Assembly: GCA_022572335.1 (NCBI GenBank)
Contig: JACZWD010000157.1
Span: forward strand, 1 to 6,271
Source: Pseudomonadota bacterium
GTDB taxonomy: Bacteria; Pseudomonadota; Alphaproteobacteria; Rhodospirillales; 2-02-FULL-58-16
DNA length: 6,271 nucleotides
Direction: 5' to 3'
In this document: piece by piece, positions 1 through 5,425 of the stretch
How positions within the stretch are numbered: the first letter of the stretch is position 1
Layout: each line of letters starts with the position of its first letter
Notes under the pieces: generated by a model
What the model was told of the DNA's origin: nothing
The model's database searches: none
What the model saw: only the letters and a program-made list of their open reading frames with translations
Translations under genes and position numbers: made by a program

Positions 1-251
1 CTTGCGGACCGGCGGGCGCCTGGCCGGCCCCCTGGCTGGTTTGATGGGCGGGCGGGCGGCAATGGGCCCGCCGAGTCCGGACCGCTCGGCGACGGTCCGG
101 CCGTCCTTAACCATTCCGCAACGCTTCCGCCCAATTCTTGCCATATTGATTTGCTAACTGAACAGTCGCCGTTCGTGCGCCCTGCCGCTATATTTGGTAC
201 CGTCGTGCGACAAGACCCACCCTATCGTCCTATCGGACAATGTAGCGAGCT
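1..251. other. Upstream region before yebC, no gene assigned
   Basis: No recognisable protein was found in this stretch. The first ~108 bases are very GC-rich; from about 109 to 250 the composition becomes more A/T-rich, as expected of a leader. Three weak coding readings reach the left edge: a + strand frame that stops at TGA 42-44, a + strand frame that stops at TAA 155-157, and a - strand frame open from ATG at 144 (or 114) to base 1. None gives a protein I recognise, so none is called. A TATATT at 189-194 resembles a -10 box, but no matching -35 stands 16-18 bases upstream, so a promoter is not claimed. An imperfect 8-base tandem (cctatcgt/cctatcgg, 221-236) lies just before the yebC start. 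Confidence 0.5.
77..100. repeat. Perfect 8-bp GC-rich hairpin
   Basis: CCGGACCG (77-84) and CGGTCCGG (93-100) are exact inverted copies separated by an 8-base loop. On the + strand the stem is followed by ccgtcctt and not by a T-run, so it is not a textbook intrinsic terminator. It could still end transcription of a gene to the left, for example one stopping at 42-44, or it may be chance in GC-rich DNA. A second stem (ggcgggc 51-57 with gcccgcc 66-72) lies just before it. The structure is certain from the bases; a function is only inferred. Confidence 0.35.
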
Positions 252-1001
252 ATGGCCGGTCATTCCCAGTTCAAGAACATCATGTACCGGAAGGGGGCCC
301 AGGACGCCAAACGCGCCAAGCTCTTCACCAAGATCATCCGTGAATTGACGGTGGCGGCACGGTCCGAAACCGCCGATCCCGCCATGAATCCCAGGCTGCG
401 CGGGGCCATCGCCGCGGCCCGGGCCGCCAACATGCCCAAGGACAACATCGAGCGCGCCATCAAGCGTGGGGCAGGGGGCGAAGAGGGCACCGCCTTCGAG
501 GAGATCCGCTACGAAGGGTACGGACCCTGCGGCGTCGCCATCATTGTCGAGGCGCTGACCGACAACCGCAACCGGACGGCGTCGGAGGTTCGCGCCGCCT
601 TTTCCAAACATGGCGGAAATTTGGCCGAATCGGGCAGCGTCAGCTTCATGTTCGAGCGCATCGGCCTGATCCGCTACAAGGCGGACGCGGCCAGCGCCGA
701 CGACATGTTCGAGGCGGCGTTGGAGGCGGGGGCCGAAGACGTCGACTCCGCCGAAGGGGGCCATCAGGTCACCTGCCGCCCCGACGACCTGAGCGCCGTG
801 CGCGACGCTTTGGAGAAACGATTCGGTGCGGCCGTTTCGGCGGCCCTGGACTGGAAGCCGCGGAACACCGTGCCGGTGGACGAGGGATTCGCCGAGACCC
901 TGTTCCGGCTGTTGGACCTGCTCGACGACAACGACGATGTGCAAAGGGTGGCCGCCAATTTCGAGGTCGCCGACGACGTCATGGATCGGCTCGGCGCATG
1001 A
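252..1001 (+). CDS. yebC: YebC/PmpR/TACO1-family protein
   Basis: This 249-residue protein matches the full length of the YebC family (E. coli YebC is 246). Family signatures in order are MAGHSQFKNIM at the N-terminus, NMPKDNIERAIKRG at 60-73, YEGYGPCG at 87-94, TDNRNRT at 103-109, and LDDNDDVQ at 223-230. The conserved MAGHS beginning fixes the ATG at 252, although the ribosome site before it is weak. Family members were long annotated as DNA-binding transcriptional regulators; more recent work on bacterial and mitochondrial (TACO1) relatives points to a role at the ribosome on proline-rich stretches. The sequence cannot decide between these. Residue 93 is Cys where many members have Gly. 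Its place directly before ruvC is widely conserved in proteobacteria, and it may be co-transcribed with the ruv genes. The family call is secure; the molecular role is not. Confidence 0.96.
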   Translation: MAGHSQFKNIMYRKGAQDAKRAKLFTKIIRELTVAARSETADPAMNPRLRGAIAAARAANMPKDNIERAIKRGAGGEEGTAFEEIRYEGYGPCGVAIIVEALTDNRNRTASEVRAAFSKHGGNLAESGSVSFMFERIGLIRYKADAASADDMFEAALEAGAEDVDSAEGGHQVTCRPDDLSAVRDALEKRFGAAVSAALDWKPRNTVPVDEGFAETLFRLLDLLDDNDDVQRVAANFEVADDVMDRLGA

Positions 1002-1020
1002 GCGGCGCCGGGGCGGGGAT

Positions 1021-1027
1021 AGGGGAG
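1021..1027 (+). promoter_or_regulatory. Ribosome binding site of ruvC
   Basis: AGGGGAG stands 11 bases before the ATG at 1039, in the 37-base gap after yebC. It supports that start over the longer in-frame opening that extends upstream through yebC. The gap holds no visible terminator, which favours read-through from yebC. Confidence 0.55.
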
Positions 1028-1038
1028 CACCGGAATCC

Positions 1039-1560
1039 ATGAGATTGATCGGACTGGACCCGGGCCTGCGCAATACCGGATGGGGTGTCATCGATGTCAC
1101 GGACAACCGGCTCAGCCACGTCGCCAACGGCGTCGTCAGCACGGATGCCCGGCGGTCCCTGGCCGAACGGCTGGTGCAGCTGGAGGAAGGCCTGGCGGCG
1201 GTCATCGAACGCTTCGCGCCCGGAGAAGCGGCGGTCGAGGAAACCTTCGTCAACCGGAACCCCGGCTCCACCCTGAAGCTGGGACAGGCGCGGGGCATCG
1301 CGCTTCTGGTTCCGGCCCGCGCCGGCCTGGCGGTGGCGGAGTATCCTCCCAACCTGATCAAGAAAACGGTGGTGGGCAGCGGTCACGCCGCCAAGGAACA
1401 GATCCAGATGATGGTGCGCACCCTGCTTCCGGGCTGTGCCATAACCAACGCCGACGCGGCGGACGCCCTGGCGGTGGCCATATGCCACGCCCATCACCGG
1501 AGCGCACGCATGATGATTGCGCGATCGGCCGCGGGAGTGGGGACGGAGGCGCTCCGGTGA
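1039..1560 (+). CDS. ruvC: Holliday junction endonuclease RuvC
   Basis: RuvC is the dimeric, Mg2+-dependent resolvase that nicks two opposing strands of a four-way junction at the end of recombination. The protein has 173 residues, the same length as the E. coli enzyme. The acidic active site is complete: D7 in GLDPG, E67 in AVEETF, and D139 and D142 in NADAADALAVA, matching E. coli D7, E66, D138 and D141. The block LKLGQARGIA (79-88) and the KKTVVGSGHAAKEQ segment (108-121) are also family hallmarks. The open frame extends upstream to 826 inside yebC, but the MRLIGLDPG beginning and the ribosome site at 1021-1027 set the start at 1039. The last 4 bases overlap ruvA, which implies translational coupling within a ruvCAB operon. 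Confidence 0.98.
   Translation: MRLIGLDPGLRNTGWGVIDVTDNRLSHVANGVVSTDARRSLAERLVQLEEGLAAVIERFAPGEAAVEETFVNRNPGSTLKLGQARGIALLVPARAGLAVAEYPPNLIKKTVVGSGHAAKEQIQMMVRTLLPGCAITNADAADALAVAICHAHHRSARMMIARSAAGVGTEALR
1545..1549 (+). promoter_or_regulatory. Ribosome binding site deciding the GTG start of ruvA
   Basis: GGAGG lies inside the 3' end of ruvC, 7 bases before GTG 1557. It is a strong match at good spacing and supports the GTG start that overlaps the ruvC stop codon in the string GTGA. Confidence 0.7.
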
Positions 1561-2180
1561 TCGCCAAACTCACGGGCATCGTCGATTTCCAGGGCGAGGA
1601 CTGGGCCGTCGTCGACGTCTCCGGCGTCGGATACCGGGTATTCTGTTCCGGGCGCACCCTCGGCCGCATGACCGTCGGCGAGGCGGTCACCGTGCTCGTC
1701 GAAACCCATGTCCGCGAAGATCACATCCACCTGTACGGGTTCGCCGACGCCATGGAACGCGACTGGTTCCGCCTGTTGACCACGGTGCAGGGGGTTGGCG
1801 CCAAGGTGGGGTTGGGCATCCTCACGGCCCTCAGCGCGGACGCGTTGGTGCGGGCGATCGCCGCCCAGGACCGGGCCGCCATCAGGCAGGCCTCCGGCGT
1901 CGGGGCCAAGCTGGCGGGCCGTATCCTGAGCGAGCTCAAGGACAAGGTCGGCGCCCTCGCCCTCGGTCCGCTGGCGGCGTCGCCCGGCGCCGGCGACGGG
2001 GGTGGCCTGCGCGGTCCCGCCGCCGACGCCGTGTCGGCCCTGGTCAACCTGGGCTACACCCCGTCCGAGGCGCTGGGGGCGGTGTCCCGGGCGGGCGGCA
2101 GGTTGGGACCGGAGGCCCCGGTGGAGGCGTTGATCCAGGGCGGGCTGGTGGAATTGGGTGCCAGGGAGCAAAGCCGATGA
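1557..2180 (+). CDS. ruvA: Holliday junction branch migration subunit RuvA
   Basis: RuvA tetramers grip the Holliday junction and load RuvB rings onto two arms. The protein has 207 residues (E. coli 203). Domain I is an OB fold (about 1-62) with VSGVGYRV at 21-28 and the acidic pin residues E54 and D55 in HVREDHIHLYGF, equivalent to E. coli E55 and D56. Domain II (about 65-135) holds two helix-hairpin-helix motifs, VQGVGAKVGLGIL (77-89) and ASGVGAKLAGRIL (112-124). A flexible Gly/Pro/Ala linker (about 133-153) leads to domain III (about 154-207, AADAVSALVNLGYTPSEA), which contacts RuvB. It starts with GTG, overlapping ruvC by 4 bases, and overlaps ruvB by 4 bases at its end. Both hairpin motifs lack the usual proline (A82 and S113 in its place or next to it), which may be a lineage feature. 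Confidence 0.97.
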   Translation: MIAKLTGIVDFQGEDWAVVDVSGVGYRVFCSGRTLGRMTVGEAVTVLVETHVREDHIHLYGFADAMERDWFRLLTTVQGVGAKVGLGILTALSADALVRAIAAQDRAAIRQASGVGAKLAGRILSELKDKVGALALGPLAASPGAGDGGGLRGPAADAVSALVNLGYTPSEALGAVSRAGGRLGPEAPVEALIQGGLVELGAREQSR

Positions 2181-3223
2181 CGGAGGACCGCGTCATTGCC
2201 CGCGACCGCACCGAGGGCGATCCGCCCGAGGCCGGGCTGCGCCCCCGGACCCTGGACGACTTCGTCGGCCAGGTCCAGGTGTGCGAAAACGTGCGGGTTT
2301 TCGTCACCGCCGCCCGCGCCCGCGGCGAGGCGCTCGATCATGTGCTGTTGTACGGGCCGCCGGGCCTGGGCAAGACGACGCTGGCTCAAATCGTGGCCCG
2401 CGAACTGGGGGTCGGCTTTCGCGCCACCGCCGGGCCGGTGATCGCCAGACCGGGAGACCTGGCGGCGATCCTGACCAACCTGCAACCCCAGGACGTCCTT
2501 TTCATCGACGAGATCCACCGCCTGAGCCCGGTGGTCGAGGAGGTCCTGTACCCGGCCATGGAGGACTTCCAGCTCGACCTGGTCATCGGCACCGGTCCCG
2601 CCGCCCGGTCCGTGCGCATCGATCTGCCGCCGTTCACGCTGATCGGCGCCACCACGCGCACCGGGCTGATCACCTCGCCGCTCAGGGAGCGCTTCGGGAT
2701 TCCCCTGCGTCTGGTGTTCTACGAGGCCGAGGAGTTGGAGAAAATCGTGCGCCGGGGGGCCCGGCTTTTGGACATGAAACTCACCGCGGACGGGGCCGCC
2801 GAGATCGCCCGCCGGTCGCGGGGAACGCCCCGGGTGGCGGGTCGGCTGCTCAGACGGGTGCGCGACTTCGCGGCGGTCGAGGGCGCCACGCCGGTCGACG
2901 CCGCCGCCGCCGACGCGGCGCTGAAGCGTCTCGAGGTTGACCAGAACGGGCTCGACGCCATGGACCGCCGCTATCTGCGCTGTATCGCCGACAACTACGG
3001 CGGCGGGCCGGTGGGCGTGGAGACGCTGGCGGCGGCGCTTTCGGAGGAACGCGACACCATCGAAGAGGTGATCGAACCCTATCTCATCCAACAGGGATTC
3101 CTGTTGCGTACGCCCAGGGGCCGCGCCTTGGGCGAGCCCGCCTACCGGCACCTGGGCCTGGCCGTGCCGGCCTCGGCGGCCCAGTTCGAGCTTGTCGCGG
3201 CGGCGGAGGCCGGAGATGAATAA
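2177..3223 (+). CDS. ruvB: Holliday junction branch migration ATPase RuvB
   Basis: RuvB is the hexameric AAA+ motor that pumps DNA through the RuvA-bound junction. The protein has 348 residues (E. coli 336). Seen in order: RTLDDFVGQ (24-32), Walker A GPPGLGKTT (60-68), TAGPVI (84-89), Walker B LFIDEIHRL (108-116), sensor 1 IGATTRTG (156-163), the arginine finger R170 in SPLRERFG, sensor 2 R219 in RGTPRVAGRLLRR, and the C-terminal winged-helix domain with NYGGGPVG (273-280) and GFLLRTPRGR (307-316). All ATPase residues are intact. The ATG at 2177 overlaps the ruvA stop as ATGA and has AGGGAG (2163-2168) 8 bases upstream; the frame is open further upstream but that part is out-of-frame ruvA sequence. 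The stop codon lies in the left arm of an inverted repeat in the following gap. Confidence 0.98.
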   Translation: MTEDRVIARDRTEGDPPEAGLRPRTLDDFVGQVQVCENVRVFVTAARARGEALDHVLLYGPPGLGKTTLAQIVARELGVGFRATAGPVIARPGDLAAILTNLQPQDVLFIDEIHRLSPVVEEVLYPAMEDFQLDLVIGTGPAARSVRIDLPPFTLIGATTRTGLITSPLRERFGIPLRLVFYEAEELEKIVRRGARLLDMKLTADGAAEIARRSRGTPRVAGRLLRRVRDFAAVEGATPVDAAAADAALKRLEVDQNGLDAMDRRYLRCIADNYGGGPVGVETLAAALSEERDTIEEVIEPYLIQQGFLLRTPRGRALGEPAYRHLGLAVPASAAQFELVAAAEAGDE

Positions 3224-3289
3224 GCCGGCGGGCATATGGCGCCCCGGTGCGCGCGGGCGTGCGGCCTCTCCGGCCGCCGTCGCCGGCTT
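3222..3289 (+). repeat. Nested inverted repeat after ruvB
   Basis: A 9-bp perfect outer stem joins AAGCCGGCG (3222-3230, starting in the ruvB stop codon) to CGCCGGCTT (3281-3289). Inside it lies a 6-bp perfect stem, GCGGCC (3261-3266) with GGCCGC (3272-3277), around a 5-base loop. Only three T follow the outer stem, so this is not a canonical intrinsic terminator. It could lower read-through between the ruv and tol blocks, protect an RNA end, or be a chance result of high GC. The pairing is plain in the sequence; the role is inferred. Confidence 0.35.
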
Positions 3290-3329
3290 TCGGCGAGGAC
3301 TTTTGACCATGAACGAAGGGGGCTGAACC
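3224..3329 (+). other. Gap between ruvB and tolQ, no gene
   Basis: This 106-base gap is the only real break between the ruv and tol blocks. It is where ybgC, the Tol-Pal-associated thioesterase gene, commonly sits in related clusters. No frame here shows a thioesterase remnant. A 37-codon frame from ATG 3236 is arginine-rich and unlike any known product. A five-codon frame (MNEGG, 3309-3326) ends four bases before the tolQ start. No convincing -35/-10 pair was found: TTGACC at 3303-3308 has no partner downstream. Confidence 0.6.
3316..3322 (+). promoter_or_regulatory. Ribosome binding site of tolQ
   Basis: AAGGGGG stands 7 bases before ATG 3330 and supports that start over the ATG at 3309, whose frame closes after five codons. 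The site lies inside that short frame. Confidence 0.6.
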
Positions 3330-4061
3330 ATGGAAACCACCATCGTTGAAGCCGCCGCCCTGGGCGGCTCCGTCGCCGACCTCGACTTTTCCATATTGGC
3401 CCTGTTCCTCAGGGCCGACGTGGTGGTCAAGGCCGTCATCGTTATTTTATTTTTCGCGTCGATCTGGTGCTGGGCGATCATCTTCGAGAAAGTCCTGGGG
3501 CTGCGCCGCCTCAACGCCCGGGCCTCCGAGTTCGAATCCGCGTTCTGGTCCGGCGCGTCCCTGGACGAGCTGTACGACCGCATCGGCGCCCGGCCCGGCG
3601 ACCCCATGTCCGCGGTTTTCGTCACCGCCATGCAGGAATGGCGGCGCTCCCTCGCCAAGGGACTGACCCAAAACGAAAGCGCGCGCGCCAGCCTGCAGGA
3701 GCGCATCGAGCGGGTCATGCAGATTGCCACGGTGCGCGAGTTGGACCGCGCCGAACGCAACATGACCTTCCTCGCCTCGACCGGGGCGACGGCGCCGTTC
3801 ATCGGACTGTTCGGCACGGTGTGGGGGATCATGAACAGCTTTCAATCCATCGCGCTGTCGAAGAACACCAGCCTGGTGGTGGTCGCGCCCGGCATCGCCG
3901 AGGCGCTGTTCGCCACGGCGCTCGGGCTGCTGGCGGCGATTCCGGCGGTGGTGGCGTATAACAAGCTGTCCAAGGACCTGACCCGCTACGCCGAGCGCCT
4001 GGACAGCTTCGCCGGCGAGTTTTCCGCAATCCTGTCGCGCCAGATGGAAGAGAAGCACTGA
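3330..4061 (+). CDS. tolQ: Tol-Pal inner-membrane motor protein TolQ
   Basis: TolQ is the ring-forming stator of the TolQR motor in the inner membrane, related to ExbB and MotA; it uses the proton gradient to energise TolA. The protein has 243 residues, slightly longer than E. coli TolQ (230). There are three membrane segments: about 25-53 (very hydrophobic, VVVKAVIVILFFASIW), about 146-170 (with GLFGTVWGIM at 159-168), and about 183-210 (APGIAEALFATALGLLAAIP). The two channel threonines are present as T163 and T196, with the same 33-residue spacing as E. coli T145 and T178. The large loop between segments 1 and 2 is cytoplasmic in this family. It ends two bases before tolR, so the two are surely co-translated. 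ExbB is the alternative, but the tolR-tolA-tolB context makes TolQ firm. Confidence 0.97.
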   Translation: METTIVEAAALGGSVADLDFSILALFLRADVVVKAVIVILFFASIWCWAIIFEKVLGLRRLNARASEFESAFWSGASLDELYDRIGARPGDPMSAVFVTAMQEWRRSLAKGLTQNESARASLQERIERVMQIATVRELDRAERNMTFLASTGATAPFIGLFGTVWGIMNSFQSIALSKNTSLVVVAPGIAEALFATALGLLAAIPAVVAYNKLSKDLTRYAERLDSFAGEFSAILSRQMEEKH

Positions 4062-4063
4062 TC

Positions 4064-4540
4064 ATGGCCGCAACCGCATACGGCGGCCAGGTCCGCCGCG
4101 ACCGCCGCCGCACCCATCGCCCGATGAGCGAGATCAACGTGACGCCCATGGTGGACGTCATGCTGGTGTTGCTGATCATCTTCATGGTGACGGCGCCGCT
4201 GCTCACCGTCGGGGTCCAGGTAGACCTTCCCAAGACCAAGGCCTCGGTGATTCCGGGCCAGGACGAACCGCTGACCATCACGGTGGACGGCGAGGGACGC
4301 ATCTATCTCCAGGAAACGGAGTTGGATCTGGAGGCCCTGGCCCCGCGGCTGATCGCCATCACCAGCAACAATCCCGATGTCCGCATTTTCCTGCGCTTCG
4401 ACAAGACCATCGAATACGGGCGGGTCATGGAGGTGATGGGCACGGTCAACGGCGCCGGCTTCACCAAGGTCGCCCTGATCACCGAGCCGCTGGGAAGCGG
4501 CACCGCGGGCAAAAAAAGGAAGAAGGCGGCAAAGAAGTAA
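4064..4540 (+). CDS. tolR: Tol-Pal inner-membrane motor protein TolR
   Basis: TolR is the ExbD-like partner of TolQ: one N-terminal membrane helix and a periplasmic domain. The protein has 158 residues. A basic cytoplasmic stretch (RRDRRRTHRP, 11-20) precedes MSEINVTPMVD, and the membrane segment runs about 29-50. D31 is the essential proton-carrying aspartate, equivalent to E. coli D23. The periplasmic part contains VDLPKTKA (53-60) and RFDKTIEYGRVMEVMG (111-126), as in the family. The C-terminus is a lysine-rich tail, KKRKKAAKK, coded partly by a seven-A run at 4511-4517. The gene lies 2 bases after tolQ and 4 before tolA, with GGAAGAG (4046-4052) in the tolQ end as a likely ribosome site. 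Confidence 0.97.
   Translation: MAATAYGGQVRRDRRRTHRPMSEINVTPMVDVMLVLLIIFMVTAPLLTVGVQVDLPKTKASVIPGQDEPLTITVDGEGRIYLQETELDLEALAPRLIAITSNNPDVRIFLRFDKTIEYGRVMEVMGTVNGAGFTKVALITEPLGSGTAGKKRKKAAKK
4511..4517 (+). other. A7 homopolymer near the end of tolR
   Basis: Seven A in a row fall in frame as GGC AAA AAA AGG, a slippage-prone string. A -1 slip here would replace the lysine-rich tail with an acidic one (KEEGGKEVK) and stop at TAA 4543-4545, which shares its last base with the tolA ATG. There is no direct evidence that slippage occurs. Confidence 0.3.
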
Positions 4541-4544
4541 AATA

Positions 4545-5423
4545 ATGGTCATGCGCAGGGGCATCGTCTATTCCGTCCTTTTCCATGCCGTGGTGTTGAC
4601 CGCCGGCTATTTCGGCATGCCGACGCTGCGCCGGATGCCGCCGGTGATGGATGCCGCCATCGTCGTCGAATTGGTGACCGTGGCCGAGGAGACGAATGCG
4701 CCGCCTCCGGAGGCCAAGCCCGCGCCCAAGCCCGAGCCCGAGCACAAGCCCGAGCCCAAGCCCGAGCCCAGGCCGGCGAAGGCCGAACCGCCACCGCCGC
4801 CGCCCGAGCCCGAGGTGGCCGCCGTGCCGCCGCCGCCCGAGGAGCAACCGAAGGCGAAACCCAAGCCCAAGCCCAAACCGAAGGCCAAGCCCAAACCGAA
4901 GGCGCCGCCCAGGCTTGCCAAGGTCAAGCCGCGGCGCAAACCCAGGCCGCCGGATATCTTTGCCTCGGTCCTGAAGACGGTGGAGGACCTGAAGCCGCGT
5001 CCGCCCAAGCCGAAGGAGAAAACCGAGAAGAAGAAAAAGGCCGCAGAGTCTTTCGAGGCGCAGGTCGCCAGGGCCTTGCAATCGCAAGTGCGCCGGCACG
5101 ATGCCGACCGCCCGATCACGATCAGCGAAATCGACCTGGTGCGGCGGCAGATCGCGCGATGCTGGAACCTCCAGGCAGGTGCCAAGGAGGCGGAGAATCT
5201 GATCATCGAAATCTCCGTCGCCATGAACCCCGACGGCACCGTGCGCCACGCGCGCATCCAGAATACGGACCGCGTGGCGGGCGACCCCTTCTACCGTGCC
5301 GCCGCGGAAAGCGCGTTGCGGGCGGTGTTGAATCCCCGCTGCCAACCGTTCAAGCTGCCCCGGGACAGGTATGATCGTTGGCAGACGATGGCGTTGATCT
5401 TCGATCCCAAGGAGATGTTTTAG
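4545..5423 (+). CDS. tolA: Periplasm-spanning energy transducer TolA
   Basis: TolA links the TolQR motor to TolB and Pal at the outer membrane. The protein has 292 residues. An N-terminal signal anchor (about 7-24) carries S10 and H14, the S-x3-H pair of the TolA/TonB family that touches the motor. A long extended linker (about 52-165) is made of Pro, Lys, Glu and Ala, with KPEP-type units (58-77), proline runs at 53-55, 82-87 and 95-98, and KPKP units (103-119); it then becomes lysine-rich (151-166). The C-terminal domain (about 170-292) holds the family pattern QIARCW (202-207), ISVAMNPDGTV (223-233), AAAESALRAV (252-261) and NPRCQPFKLP (263-272). C206 and C266 may form a disulfide. E. coli TolA has a long Ala/Lys helix in place of this TonB-like linker. 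A TonB assignment is unlikely given the position between tolR and tolB. ATG 4551 is an alternative start. Confidence 0.95.
   Translation: MVMRRGIVYSVLFHAVVLTAGYFGMPTLRRMPPVMDAAIVVELVTVAEETNAPPPEAKPAPKPEPEHKPEPKPEPRPAKAEPPPPPPEPEVAAVPPPPEEQPKAKPKPKPKPKAKPKPKAPPRLAKVKPRRKPRPPDIFASVLKTVEDLKPRPPKPKEKTEKKKKAAESFEAQVARALQSQVRRHDADRPITISEIDLVRRQIARCWNLQAGAKEAENLIIEISVAMNPDGTVRHARIQNTDRVAGDPFYRAAAESALRAVLNPRCQPFKLPRDRYDRWQTMALIFDPKEMF
4716..4775 (+). repeat. Hexanucleotide-like repeats coding KPEP units in tolA
   Basis: Repeated aagccc and gagccc units code for alternating Lys-Pro and Glu-Pro pairs, residues 58-77 of TolA. The repetition is visible at DNA level as well as protein level, so the tract could vary in length between strains. 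Confidence 0.7.
4869..4904 (+). repeat. 18-bp tandem duplication in tolA
   Basis: Two adjacent copies, aagcccaaaccgaaggcc (4869-4886) and the same with a final g (4887-4904), match at 17 of 18 bases. Each codes for KPKPKA. Identical use of the rarer AAA and CCG codons in both copies suggests duplication of DNA and not only selection on the protein. Confidence 0.75.
5409..5414 (+). promoter_or_regulatory. Ribosome binding site of tolB
   Basis: AAGGAG lies in the last codons of tolA, 11 bases before ATG 5426 and 14 before the alternative ATG 5429. It favours the first ATG, though both are possible. Confidence 0.6.
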
Positions 5424-5425
5424 GC

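Noticed and set aside
222..1361. A 379-codon open frame on the - strand across yebC and ruvC
   Set aside because: It is antisense to two full-length conserved genes and has no recognisable domain.
1080..1556. N-terminal extension of RuvA into ruvC
   Set aside because: The frame is open but the residues are low-complexity Gly/Arg-rich sequence read out of frame from ruvC; the GTG at 1557 with GGAGG gives the normal RuvA length.
1517..2176. N-terminal extension of RuvB into ruvA
   Set aside because: The extra 220 codons are an Arg/Gly-rich out-of-frame reading of ruvA; ATG 2177 gives the family length.
3236..3349. A 37-codon + strand frame in the ruvB-tolQ gap
   Set aside because: It is arginine-rich, runs into tolQ out of frame, lacks a ribosome site and resembles no known peptide.
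2054..3832. A 592-codon open frame on the - strand across ruvB and tolQ
   Set aside because: It lies antisense to two clearly identified genes and crosses their gap; such frames are common in GC-rich DNA, and its translation shows no known family.
4716..4904. A CRISPR-like or structural repeat array
   Set aside because: The repeats are short codon-level units inside the TolA frame with no spacers; they encode the Pro/Lys linker.
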